Assembly: GCA_041395725.1 (NCBI GenBank)
Contig: JAWKZW010000001.1
Location: 4,753,501 to 4,817,500 of the forward strand
From: Gammaproteobacteria bacterium
Lineage (GTDB): Bacteria > Pseudomonadota > Gammaproteobacteria > Pseudomonadales > Pseudohongiellaceae
DNA: 64,000 bases
Direction of reading: 5' to 3'
A program made the position numbers and the translations under genes. The notes under the pieces were generated by a model, which was not told the DNA's origin, did no database searches, and saw only the letters and a list, made by a program, of their open reading frames with translations. How positions within the stretch are numbered: the first letter of the stretch is position 1; each line of letters begins with the position of its first letter. Positions 1 to 8,121 of this stretch are shown here, piece after piece.

Positions 1-65
1 ATTTCGGCCCCTGGCCCTTTGGCAAATTGTCAGAAATTGTAACTAAGCCGACCGGAAGCTGATCA

Positions 66-102
66 GCGAGTATACGGACCCCCAGTAAGCGAGTATACTC
101 GC
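66..102. promoter_or_regulatory. Operator-like palindrome and direct repeat upstream of the first NHL gene
   Basis: GCGAGTATAC occurs at 66-75 and again at 89-98. The second copy extends into a perfect 14-bp palindrome, GCGAGTATACTCGC, at 89-102. It lies about 50 bp upstream of the ATG at 153, where a transcription-factor site or promoter would be expected. The embedded TATACT could also serve as a -10 box. A related inverted repeat precedes the second NHL gene. No regulator is identified. Confidence 0.5.
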
Positions 103-152
103 CCTGCTTGATCAATAATGAAAAATCCGCGAGTGGGTATTCGGAGGGAAGC

Positions 153-1346
153 ATGACAAAAACTAAAATCACACTGGGGGCCGTTCTAGTCGCAGGACTG
201 GTAGCTCTCGGCATAGGTCAATCTCAGCTGCAGGAGTCGGCTGTGGCCGCCGCCAATGACGTAATGGCTCCGCATTTTCAGGTCGATCCGTTCTGGCCTA
301 AGCCTCTCCCCAATCACTGGGTGCAGGGACGTACCATCGGCGTCGACGTTGACGACCGGGATCACATCTTCGTCGTACATCGCGACCAGGAATCCATGTT
401 CTCGCTGCGCACCGAAATCGGTCTGTATGCAGGCGTGGCTGAGTGCTGTACACCGGCACCGCCAATTCTGGAATTCGATATCGAAGGCAACCTGGTTAAT
501 GCCTGGGGTGGCGCGCAGGAAGGCGCTCCTTACGTATGGCCGGCTTCAAACCACGGTATCGAAGTTGCCCCTAACGGCGACGTCTGGATCGGTGGCAACG
601 GTGGCGGTGACTCCCACGTACTGGTCTTCACCCGGGACGGTGAATACATCCGCACCGTGGGTGTTCCAGGCAACGACAGGGACAGTAACTCCACAACTCA
701 CTTCTCCCAGGTGGCTGAAATTGCCATCGACGTGGACGCGGGTGAAGCCTACCTGGCCGACGGTTATCGCAATCGCCGGGTAGCGGTAGTCGACGTGGCC
801 ACCGGTGCGTTCAAGCGTTACTGGGGTGCCTACGGCAACCGTCCTGACGACGATGCCGATGTAACCTATACCCCGGGTGAGCCTGGACCCTCACAGTTCC
901 GTGGCCCGGTTCACTGTGCTGAGCCTTCTCTCGATGGCCTGGTCTACGTGTGCGACCGAGGTGCTGACCGAATTCAGGTGTTCCGCAAGGACGGCACTTA
1001 CGTTCGGGAAGTAATCATTTCCCCGGCTACCCTGTCACAGGGCTCAACCTGGGATATCGCTTTCTCACCGGACGACGAGCAGGAATTCATTTACCTGGCC
1101 GACGGTCAGAACTTCAAGATCTACATCATCGACCGCGAATCCATGGAGGTTCTTTACACCTTCGGTGACGGCGGCCGTCAACCTGGTCTGTTCTATGCAC
1201 CGCACAGTATTGCCACGGATTCGGAGGGTAACATCTACACCACCGAAACCTACGAAGGCAAGCGAGTTCAGAAGTTCCTGTTCCAGGGTATGCGCCCGGT
1301 AACAGTGCGTGACCGCGCCTCAACCTGGCCGGCCTCAGAACTGTAA
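153..1346 (+). CDS. Secreted NHL-repeat six-bladed beta-propeller protein, paralog 1
   Basis: The product is a 397-residue exported protein. The start at ATG 153 is chosen because GGAGGG (143-148) lies just upstream and an N-terminal signal segment follows (TKTKITLGAVLVAGLVALGIG). The rest shows repeated NHL-like blades (HGIEVAPNGDVWIGG, HSIATDSEGNIYTTE), as in six-bladed propellers related to peptidyl-alpha-hydroxyglycine lyases. A vicinal Cys pair (C98-C99) is kept in all three tandem paralogs and could bind metal or form a disulfide. The function is unknown; a periplasmic binding or lyase role is inference. Paralogs 1 and 2 are nearly identical through the C-terminal two thirds, which points to recent duplication. 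Confidence 0.85.
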   Translation: MTKTKITLGAVLVAGLVALGIGQSQLQESAVAAANDVMAPHFQVDPFWPKPLPNHWVQGRTIGVDVDDRDHIFVVHRDQESMFSLRTEIGLYAGVAECCTPAPPILEFDIEGNLVNAWGGAQEGAPYVWPASNHGIEVAPNGDVWIGGNGGGDSHVLVFTRDGEYIRTVGVPGNDRDSNSTTHFSQVAEIAIDVDAGEAYLADGYRNRRVAVVDVATGAFKRYWGAYGNRPDDDADVTYTPGEPGPSQFRGPVHCAEPSLDGLVYVCDRGADRIQVFRKDGTYVREVIISPATLSQGSTWDIAFSPDDEQEFIYLADGQNFKIYIIDRESMEVLYTFGDGGRQPGLFYAPHSIATDSEGNIYTTETYEGKRVQKFLFQGMRPVTVRDRASTWPASEL

Positions 1347-1365
1347 AAGCAAGCTGAGAAAACAA

Positions 1366-1400
1366 AAACCGCGGCAGGTCAATCTGCCGCGGTTTTTTTT
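1366..1400 (+). terminator. Rho-independent terminator after NHL gene 1
   Basis: CCGCGGCAG (1369-1377) pairs perfectly with CTGCCGCGG (1384-1392) around a 6-nt loop and is followed by eight T. An A-run on the left flank would allow weak function on the other strand. Confidence 0.92.
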
Positions 1401-1496
1401 CGCCTGCGAATTCTGACCGGGTTACGCCAGAGACAGGCAAGGCTGCAGTTGCCACGAACTCTGACAAGATCATGCACTCCCCCCTTTTAAACACGA

Positions 1497-1516
1497 TTGA
1501 GTAATCATATACTCAA
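1497..1516. promoter_or_regulatory. Inverted repeat TTGAGTA-N6-TACTCAA upstream of NHL gene 2
   Basis: A 7-bp perfect inverted repeat with a 6-bp spacer lies about 70 bp before the ATG at 1587. It shares the GAGTA/TACTC core with the palindrome at 89-102, so co-regulation of the paralogs is plausible. TATACT inside it could double as a -10 element. Confidence 0.45.
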
Positions 1517-1586
1517 ACCTCACCCTTGCAGCCCGTCGCGAGGCCGATCATCTTTAATCAGGCCCCGGCAATCAGAGGAAATAAGA

Positions 1587-2786
1587 ATGAAGAAACTGAA
1601 ATTATTAACCGGCCTGTCCCTAGCCCTGGGCGTAGTAGCCCTTGGTGTCGGACAAGCCCGCCTCCAGGATCAGGCGATAGAAGCAGCCGCCAATGATGTG
1701 ATCGCGCCCCATTTTCAGGTCGATCCGCTGTGGCCGGACCCGCTACCCAATCATTGGGTTCAGGGTAACACCATCGGTGTGGACGTTGACGAACGCGACC
1801 ATGTATTCATTGTCCACCGTAATTCTGAATCCCAGTTTATGCGGATCCAGGAGATTGGCCTGTATTCCGGCGTCTCTGAGTGCTGCACACCGGCACCTCC
1901 GATCCTCGAATTCGATGTCGACGGTAAACTGGTTAATGCCTGGGGTGGGCCCGTTGAAGGCGCTCCTTACGTATGGCCGGCCTCAAATCACGGCATCGAT
2001 GTTGCACCCAACGGCGACGTCTGGATTGGCGGCAACGGTGGCGGCGACTCTCACGTACTGGTCTTCTCCCGGGACGGTGAATACATCCGCACCATCGGTG
2101 TACCGGGCAATGATCGGGACAGTAATTCCACCACCCACTTCGCCCAGGTGGCTGAAATCGCCATCGATGCAGAGGCTGGTGAAGCCTACCTGGCAGACGG
2201 GTATCGCAACCGCCGGGTAGCGGTAGTTGACGTGGCAACCGGCGCCTTCAAGCGCTACTGGGGCGCCTACGGGAATCGTCCGGATGATGACGCCGATGTC
2301 ACTTACACGCCGGGTGAGCCTGGTCCACAGCAGTTCCGTGGCCCGGTGCATTGTGCCGAACCATCCAATGATGGCCTGCTCTACGTCTGTGACCGTGGCG
2401 CTGACCGTATTCAGGTGTTCCGCAAGGATGGCACCTACGTGCGCGAAGTCGTTATCTCTCCTGCCACGCTGGCTCAGGGCTCAACCTGGGACATCGCCTT
2501 CTCGCCGGATGACGAGCAGGAATTCATCTACCTGGCCGACGGTCAGAACTTCAAGATTTACATCATCGACCGTGAATCCATGGAAGTTCTTTACACCTTC
2601 GGTGATGGTGGTCGCCAGCCAGGGCTGTTCTTCGCACCACACAGCATTGCGACCGACTCCCAGGGCAATATCTATACAACGGAAACTTACGAAGGAAAGC
2701 GGGTTCAGAAATTCGTTTACCAGGGCATGCGCCCCGTAACCGTCAGAGACCGTGCTCCAACCTGGCCCGCGGAAGCCTTGCAGTAA
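1587..2786 (+). CDS. Secreted NHL-repeat beta-propeller protein, paralog 2
   Basis: The product has 399 residues. ATG 1587 is preferred over upstream starts because AGAGGAAA precedes it and a clean signal peptide follows (KKLKLLTGLSLALGVVALGVG). It is the closest paralog of the gene at 153-1346, with the same blade motifs, the same vicinal cysteines (C99-C100) and the same C-terminal block (YEGKRVQKF, MRPVTVRDRA). Most differences fall in the signal region and blade 1. It has its own upstream inverted repeat and its own terminator, so it can be expressed independently. It probably acts in the periplasm or is secreted; the substrate is unknown. Confidence 0.85.
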   Translation: MKKLKLLTGLSLALGVVALGVGQARLQDQAIEAAANDVIAPHFQVDPLWPDPLPNHWVQGNTIGVDVDERDHVFIVHRNSESQFMRIQEIGLYSGVSECCTPAPPILEFDVDGKLVNAWGGPVEGAPYVWPASNHGIDVAPNGDVWIGGNGGGDSHVLVFSRDGEYIRTIGVPGNDRDSNSTTHFAQVAEIAIDAEAGEAYLADGYRNRRVAVVDVATGAFKRYWGAYGNRPDDDADVTYTPGEPGPQQFRGPVHCAEPSNDGLLYVCDRGADRIQVFRKDGTYVREVVISPATLAQGSTWDIAFSPDDEQEFIYLADGQNFKIYIIDRESMEVLYTFGDGGRQPGLFFAPHSIATDSQGNIYTTETYEGKRVQKFVYQGMRPVTVRDRAPTWPAEALQ

Positions 2787-2807
2787 CAGCTTCTACCGAG
2801 CAGACAA

Positions 2808-2840
2808 AAGCCGCAGCGCTCAACGCGCTGCGGCTTTTTT
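2808..2840 (+). terminator. Rho-independent terminator after NHL gene 2
   Basis: AGCCGCAGCGC (2809-2819) pairs perfectly with GCGCTGCGGCT (2825-2835) around a 5-nt loop, followed by a T-run to 2840. Confidence 0.92.
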
Positions 2841-2989
2841 ATTGCCCGTCATGCCAGTCGGGGCCTGCAGGTCCTCAGGGCGCTGCCAACCAGCCCGGAC
2901 CCGGCACAACAGCACTTTAACTCCCGCGGCCTGCCGGCTTATACTCATCCTGCTGTATCACAAAAGAATAACTCAAAAAGGACAGTGCC

Positions 2990-4192
2990 ATGAAATTTGC
3001 ACCAAGCCCTCTCATCACCCTCAGCCTCGCTGGCGCGCTGCTGATAAGCCTTGGCGTCGGTCAACATCGGTTGCAGCAGACCGCCAGTGCAGCCAGCGGC
3101 TCGCGGCTGGTACCTCAGTTTGAAGTTGATCCATTCTGGCCCCAGCCCCTGCCCAACAAGTGGATTCTTGGTCGAACCATCGGCGTGGCAACCGATGCCC
3201 GTGACCACGTCTACATCGTACATCGGGACCAGAACAGCATGTTCATGAACCAGGAAATCGGCCTGACCCTCGGCCGTGCTGAATGCTGCACGGCGGCGCC
3301 GCCGATCCTGGAATTCGATATCGATGGCAACCTGATCAATGCCTGGGGCGGCCCGTCGCCGGACGGCGAGTACGTGTGGCCGGAATCCAACCACGGTATC
3401 GAAGTCGCACCCAATGGCAACGTCTGGATAGGCGGCAATGGCGGCGGTGACTCTCACGTGCTGGTATTCAGCCGGGAGGGTGAATACATACGGACTATCG
3501 GTACACCCGGCGAGGACATCGACAGCAACAGCACGACCCACTTCTCCCGTGTCGCCGAGATTGCCTTTGACAACGATGCCGGTGAAGCTTATTTTGCCGA
3601 CGGCTACGGCAACCGCCGGGTGGCCGTTGTTGACATGGCCAGCGGGGCTTTCAAGCGTTACTGGGGGGCCTACGGCAATCGCCCGGACGATGACGCAGAC
3701 AATACCTATATTCCCGGAGAGGCATTACCACAGCAGTTTCGAGGCCCGGTGCACTGCGCCGAGCCCTCCAATGATGGCCTTATCTATGTGTGTGACCGGG
3801 GCGCCGACCGCATCCAGGTGTTCCGCCCTGATGGCACCTTTGTCAAGGAGGGTCAGATCAACCCATTGACACTTGCCGGTTCCACCTGGGACATCACTTT
3901 CTCCAGGGACGCTGGCCAGGAATTCATGTATGTCGCGAACGGCGGTGATATGAAAGTCCACATCCTGGACCGTGAAACCCTCGAAGTGCTTTACTCATTC
4001 GGGGAGGGTGGCAGGCAGCCTGGGCTGTTCTTTTCTCCCCATAGCATCGTGACCGATTCCGAGGGCAACATCTACACGACGGAAACCTATGAGGGAAAAC
4101 GAGTGCAGAAATTCGTCTATCGGGGGATGCGAGAGCTGGCAACTATCCGCGAAGGGGCACCGTGGCCCGCCAGTGCGATCAACAACCGGTAA
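2990..4192 (+). CDS. Secreted NHL-repeat beta-propeller protein, paralog 3
   Basis: The product has 400 residues and a signal peptide (LITLSLAGALLISLGVG, then alanine-rich). It is clearly homologous along its length to the two genes before it but more diverged, including in blade 1 and in the region around residues 290-330. The vicinal cysteines (C99-C100, within AECCTAAPPILEFD) are retained, which argues that they matter. AAAGGAC lies upstream of ATG 2990, and a TTATACTCA element around 2939-2947 echoes the TACTC motif of the sister genes. The function is unknown; the family is recognised by NHL-type blades. Confidence 0.84.
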   Translation: MKFAPSPLITLSLAGALLISLGVGQHRLQQTASAASGSRLVPQFEVDPFWPQPLPNKWILGRTIGVATDARDHVYIVHRDQNSMFMNQEIGLTLGRAECCTAAPPILEFDIDGNLINAWGGPSPDGEYVWPESNHGIEVAPNGNVWIGGNGGGDSHVLVFSREGEYIRTIGTPGEDIDSNSTTHFSRVAEIAFDNDAGEAYFADGYGNRRVAVVDMASGAFKRYWGAYGNRPDDDADNTYIPGEALPQQFRGPVHCAEPSNDGLIYVCDRGADRIQVFRPDGTFVKEGQINPLTLAGSTWDITFSRDAGQEFMYVANGGDMKVHILDRETLEVLYSFGEGGRQPGLFFSPHSIVTDSEGNIYTTETYEGKRVQKFVYRGMRELATIREGAPWPASAINNR

Positions 4193-4211
4193 TCTGCCGC
4201 GAAAATCAGGG

Positions 4212-4237
4212 AAAAGGCCACCCAGCGGTGGCCTTTT
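4212..4237 (+). terminator. Rho-independent terminator after NHL gene 3
   Basis: GGCCACC (4216-4222) pairs with GGTGGCC (4227-4233) around a 4-nt loop, flanked by AAAA and TTTT, so it may work in both directions. Confidence 0.85.
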
Positions 4238-4331
4238 ACTTTAAAACCTTCGACAATTGACGTATCCGCCAACCAACGTACAAGCGCGAATACCAGGAAC
4301 AAGCAGTAGCAGTAATTTAAGGGAGTCAGTC

Positions 4332-4874
4332 ATGAAACAGACCATTGCATTTTTAATTCTATGCACCGCGCTTGCCTCTTCGGCATTTGCGGCGGAAGAG
4401 CTTACCGTCAACTACCTCTTTGAGGGCACAGTAAGAGCAGATTTCAGCAACATGTCCCGCGGACCGATGAAAGTCGGTGAATTCACGGATTCCCGTGGCG
4501 GTAACCCCAATCTGATTGCGGAAGGCTATGTCGCTGACAGGCCTCTGGCAGCAATTGTTCGTGACGCCCTGGTTCAGGGCCTGGAGAACGGCAAGGCCGC
4601 ACTGGTTGATTCCGGTGAAAACGTGACCCTGGCAGGATCAATCGAGTCCACCCAGGTCCAGCTGGTTGACAATAACGGAGTCAACTCCATCCAGGTCACC
4701 CTGCGCACCCGGGTTCAACTGCAGGGGTCAGGCCGCACTATCTGGGAAACGGTGCTATTCGGTCGCGGCACCGCACCGGAATCGGAGGGGATGAGCAAAG
4801 CAATGACCGATGCCCTGGACCGGACAATACGAGGCCTGGTACAGGATGACTACTTCCTGATCGAAGTGCTCTAG
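4332..4874 (+). CDS. Secreted YajG-like hypothetical protein
   Basis: The product has 180 residues. ATG 4332 opens a typical Sec signal peptide (KQTIAFLILCTALASSAFAA). The mature part has the layout of YajG-type proteins: a short DSR segment (FTDSRGG), a segment for a short-chain outer-membrane-type fold, and a tail in which an aromatic strand (TIWETVLFG) precedes a helix (MSKAMTDALDRTIRGL). YajG itself is a lipoprotein, whereas no lipobox cysteine is visible here, so the protein is probably soluble in the periplasm. The family assignment is by pattern only. The gene stands alone between a terminator and a convergent neighbour. Confidence 0.7.
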   Translation: MKQTIAFLILCTALASSAFAAEELTVNYLFEGTVRADFSNMSRGPMKVGEFTDSRGGNPNLIAEGYVADRPLAAIVRDALVQGLENGKAALVDSGENVTLAGSIESTQVQLVDNNGVNSIQVTLRTRVQLQGSGRTIWETVLFGRGTAPESEGMSKAMTDALDRTIRGLVQDDYFLIEVL

Positions 4875-5011
4875 CACCGGAAACCGGGCAGAGAGCTGAT
4901 CAACAAGGCCTAGCCCCACTGCCCGTAACCCGGGTCAGAACTCGCTTGCACCAGCCGGCAACGATAACGGACTGAACTGGCGGCAGGCCCTGGGCCACGG
5001 TCTCGTTGAGG

Positions 5012-5794
5012 CTAGGGACGGAAGCAACCCAGCTTCTCGCTGAGATCTTCAAGTGGCGCCTGGGTCAGCTCGGGAAACAGGTCAAGGCCACTCAACTGCT
5101 CGATCTCGGCGACCGAGGTCAGTTGTTCACAATGGTGCACATGGAAGGGCAGTTCCTGCGGAAACAGGAATGCCGCCATGTGCCCGCCTTCATCCACTAC
5201 CACTTTGAAAAAACCACTTGGTACCGCACCTGCAGCTGCTGCCGTTGACAGCTGTACGGTTTCGGCAAAAAGCGGGCCCGTTACTACATAAAGGCTGGCT
5301 GTCCGATTGGCCAGGTTACGCACCGCCCACTCCAACCCATACCAGGATCCCCGGTTCAGCTCACTGTTGCGTGGTACGCGATTGGTCAGGAAATTGGCTT
5401 CCGCCCAGAATGGTGTGCCGGCAAAGCTCACCAAGGGGACAAGATAATCGAGTATCAGGTGGTTCCCCTCCCCGGCAGCGGGAAATTCACCGGGATCCAA
5501 CATGCTGGTGACAAACGGGTCGACAAGTGGGGCGCGCGAAAGATTAGTCGCAACTCCGATAGACCCGGCTGTGACCGTATAGGCGGACCAATCGGCAATC
5601 CGCGTGTCGGAATTGAAAGAAAGCGTGTAGATGGAGCGGGCGATAACATGATTGTCTGCTGGTGCCCCGGTCGGACAGCCGGCAAAACAGTGGGCAAACC
5701 GCACTGTCTCGGCCATTGTCGACTGCGGCATCGCGAGCAGGAATCCTGTGCAGAGCAAGGCGAAGAATTGATCGGGCAAAATTTTAGAGCGCAC
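5012..5794 (-). CDS. Secreted NUC1-fold (DNA/RNA non-specific endonuclease-like) protein without DRGH
   Basis: The product has 260 residues and starts with GTG at 5794; no strong ribosome-binding site is seen. A signal peptide (FFALLCTGFLLAMPQSTMA) precedes a domain resembling beta-beta-alpha-metal nucleases. Recognisable blocks are a TLSFNSDTRIADW-like strand, NFLTNRVPRNSELNRGSWYGLEWAVR (matching the family's N..PQ...N...W..LE signature) and a VVTGPLF strand. The catalytic DRGH block that should precede LVPLVSFAG reads LILDYLVPLVSF instead, so the general-base histidine is missing. The protein is either inactive or belongs to a variant subfamily. It is convergent with the YajG-like gene. Confidence 0.78.
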   Translation of the reverse strand: MRSKILPDQFFALLCTGFLLAMPQSTMAETVRFAHCFAGCPTGAPADNHVIARSIYTLSFNSDTRIADWSAYTVTAGSIGVATNLSRAPLVDPFVTSMLDPGEFPAAGEGNHLILDYLVPLVSFAGTPFWAEANFLTNRVPRNSELNRGSWYGLEWAVRNLANRTASLYVVTGPLFAETVQLSTAAAAGAVPSGFFKVVVDEGGHMAAFLFPQELPFHVHHCEQLTSVAEIEQLSGLDLFPELTQAPLEDLSEKLGCFRP

Positions 5795-6279
5795 CTGGCA
5801 GTCTGATCCTTTAATTGTTTGTACTATTTATTTGTTTGTACTGTTTATTTGTTTGTTGTTTTTACTGTTTGTTGATAGTTCTGTGTGTTTATTTTTCCAG
5901 TATCGGGTTTTCCTGGGCTGTGCCCGATTGACATTGACAACCGCGACGCCAGCAACTTTCGGGACGAGCCTACTCCTGCTTCAAACAGGAAAGGATCCAC
6001 CCAAGGTGGCCATATTACTCCCAACCGCGACCTGCTGTGAATTCGAAACGACAAGGGCCGTGCGGCCCACGCTGATTTCCAGGCCGGCAGCGATTCAGAT
6101 CAATCCCTTTCCAGTCAGAGGCTCCTCAGGTTGATTGAAAAAACACCTGTCTGAATGTTTAAAATAACGCCTGATTGCAATATTCAGGAAGTATTGTTTA
6201 CCAACAGCTTCTACTATGCGTCTCATTGGAGTAGTTTAACTACCAATATCAATGAATCCTGCAGCTGAGGACAAACCCT
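5795..6279. other. Intergenic region with T-rich 17-bp tandem repeat
   Basis: This 485-bp divergent region carries two 17-bp copies of TTTGTACTRTTTATTTG (5818-5834 and 5835-5851), then a degenerate T/G-rich continuation to about 5895. The rest looks like promoter DNA for the gene at 6280. Small open frames crossing it have no ribosome-binding site or recognisable product. I see no RNA gene. Confidence 0.5.
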
Positions 6280-8025
6280 ATGTTCAGATTTAACAACCTG
6301 TTGAAGGTCGTGGGAGTGGCAGCGCTAGCTACCGGGCTGAGTTCGACCGCCCTGGCTCAACGCATCAGCGACTTCTCGCTCATCGACCACTTCGGCAAAT
6401 TCCACCAGGTCAGCCGCTACGCAGACCATGACGCGATAGTGCTGTTTGTCTATGACCCTGTGAGTGAAGTGGTTGAAGACGCTCTGCGCGATTTCAACCA
6501 GGTCATGGATCGATTCGAAGAAGAGCAGATTGCCTTCTTTATGATTGAGTCCACCGGCATCGCTGATAAAGCCCTGGTTGCAAAAACTGCCGCCGAAAAA
6601 GAAATCCAGATCCCGATTCTGATCGACGACACCCAGACGGTTTCTGAGTTACTGAACGTCAGCCGTGCGGCACAGGTTATCGTTATCGACCCGGCTGCCC
6701 GCGAAGTAGTCTACAACGGCTCCCTCAACGATCGCTTCACTGAGGGCAGCAACCGGCGTCGGGCCCGTGATCATTACCTGCGGGAAGTGCTGGAGAACGT
6801 GGTGGACGGCAGTGAAATCAGCCTCACAGGCCAACCCAGCAGCGGTGAGGCCATTGTCTACACCGCCCGTGCACAGAGCGCCACAGCAGGAATAGACTAC
6901 GCCAGCGACATTGTTCCTATCGTCGAAAACCGTTGTGTCTCCTGCCACCAGGATGGGGGCATTGCACCCTTTGCCATGAACAGCCACCAGATGCTGCAAG
7001 GGTGGTCGCCGATGATCCGTGAAGTTCTTTTGACCAAGCGCATGCCGCCGGCGCAGATCGATCCGGATTTTGTTCATCTTTACCAGGATCAGAGCCACAT
7101 CACCATCGACGAAACCCGGACACTTCTGCATTGGATCGATGCAGGATCTCCAAACACCAGCGGCACCGACCCGCTGGCAGCCATCGAGCACCATGCCCCC
7201 GAGTGGGAGCTTGCCGAGCGTTGGGGCGAACCTGACATGATTGTCAAGATTCCTCCCCAGGAAATCCCGGCCACCGGCGTGATCGACTACCGCAACATCC
7301 CCATTCCTCTTAACAACGAACAAGAGCTTTGGGTCAAAGGTGTGGAGTTCAAGCCAGGCGACCGACAGGTGCTGCACCACATCATCGCCTTCACATTTGG
7401 TGGCGACGGTGTTAATCAATTTGAAATCCTCAACCAGGGTATCGGCATGGGCGCCTACGCACCCGGCAATGCACCCAATACGTTCCCGGAAAACACCGGT
7501 TACCCCCTTCGCCCCGGCGGTGGACTGCTGCTGCAGATGCATTACACCACTTCCGGCAAGGAAACCGTGGATGCGTCTGAAATAGCTATCTTCCTCCACG
7601 ACGAAAAGCCCACCAAGACAGTGTTCGGCGGTTCAGCAGCCGATCTGAATATCGCTATTCCACCTCATGCCAATCGCCATGAGATGACTGCTTCGAAGGT
7701 GTTCCCAGAGGATATCTACCTCAGCATGCTCGGGCCACACATGCATTACCGTGGCTACGATGCGGACTTTAAACTGATCTACCCGGACGGGTCTGAAGAG
7801 CGGCTTCTCAATGTGCCCAATTATCAGTTTAACTGGCAGACGACTTACGACTTCAAGGAGCCAATGTTCGTCCCCGCCGGCAGTGAGCTGGTATTCAACG
7901 CGACTTTTGACAACTCGGAAATGAATCCTTATAACCCGGATCCTTCCGTGGAAATCAACTTTGGAGAGCAGACCTGGCAGGAAATGTTCTTCGGCTTCTA
8001 TCAGTATTACGAAGCAGATAAGTAG
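6280..8025 (+). CDS. Exported redoxin / c-type heme / type II copper monooxygenase fusion
   Basis: The product has 581 residues, with TGAGGA before ATG 6280 and a signal peptide ending near ALAQ. Residues 27 to about 180 form a thioredoxin-like (AhpC/TSA-type) domain in which the usual catalytic cysteine position reads YDPVSEVVED, without cysteine. A single heme site, CVSCH, lies at 219-223. The C-terminal half resembles the dopamine beta-hydroxylase/PHM fold, with candidate copper ligands H366-H367 (LHHIIAF), H421 (QMHYT), H487 and H489 (HMHYRG), and a late Met (WQEM). The role is probably a periplasmic oxidative enzyme. The substrate is unknown. A strong terminator follows. Confidence 0.82.
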   Translation: MFRFNNLLKVVGVAALATGLSSTALAQRISDFSLIDHFGKFHQVSRYADHDAIVLFVYDPVSEVVEDALRDFNQVMDRFEEEQIAFFMIESTGIADKALVAKTAAEKEIQIPILIDDTQTVSELLNVSRAAQVIVIDPAAREVVYNGSLNDRFTEGSNRRRARDHYLREVLENVVDGSEISLTGQPSSGEAIVYTARAQSATAGIDYASDIVPIVENRCVSCHQDGGIAPFAMNSHQMLQGWSPMIREVLLTKRMPPAQIDPDFVHLYQDQSHITIDETRTLLHWIDAGSPNTSGTDPLAAIEHHAPEWELAERWGEPDMIVKIPPQEIPATGVIDYRNIPIPLNNEQELWVKGVEFKPGDRQVLHHIIAFTFGGDGVNQFEILNQGIGMGAYAPGNAPNTFPENTGYPLRPGGGLLLQMHYTTSGKETVDASEIAIFLHDEKPTKTVFGGSAADLNIAIPPHANRHEMTASKVFPEDIYLSMLGPHMHYRGYDADFKLIYPDGSEERLLNVPNYQFNWQTTYDFKEPMFVPAGSELVFNATFDNSEMNPYNPDPSVEINFGEQTWQEMFFGFYQYYEADK

Positions 8026-8052
8026 CAGCTCCCGGGGAATCCTGGAAAACAA

Positions 8053-8082
8053 AAAAACCCGGGCCTCACGCCCGGGTTTTTT
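8053..8082 (+). terminator. Rho-independent terminator, possibly bidirectional
   Basis: CCCGGGC (8058-8064) pairs with GCCCGGG (8070-8076) around a 5-nt loop. It has an A-run on the left and six T on the right. It separates the monooxygenase gene from the convergent SUMF1-domain gene. Confidence 0.92.
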
Positions 8083-8121
8083 GTGCCCCGGAATTCGTGT
8101 CCGGTTCAGGTAAAGGCAGAA

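Noticed and set aside
5832..6134. Open frame of 100 codons in the T-rich repeat region
   Set aside because: Its start is made of repeat sequence and the product has low-complexity Phe/Leu runs without a family.
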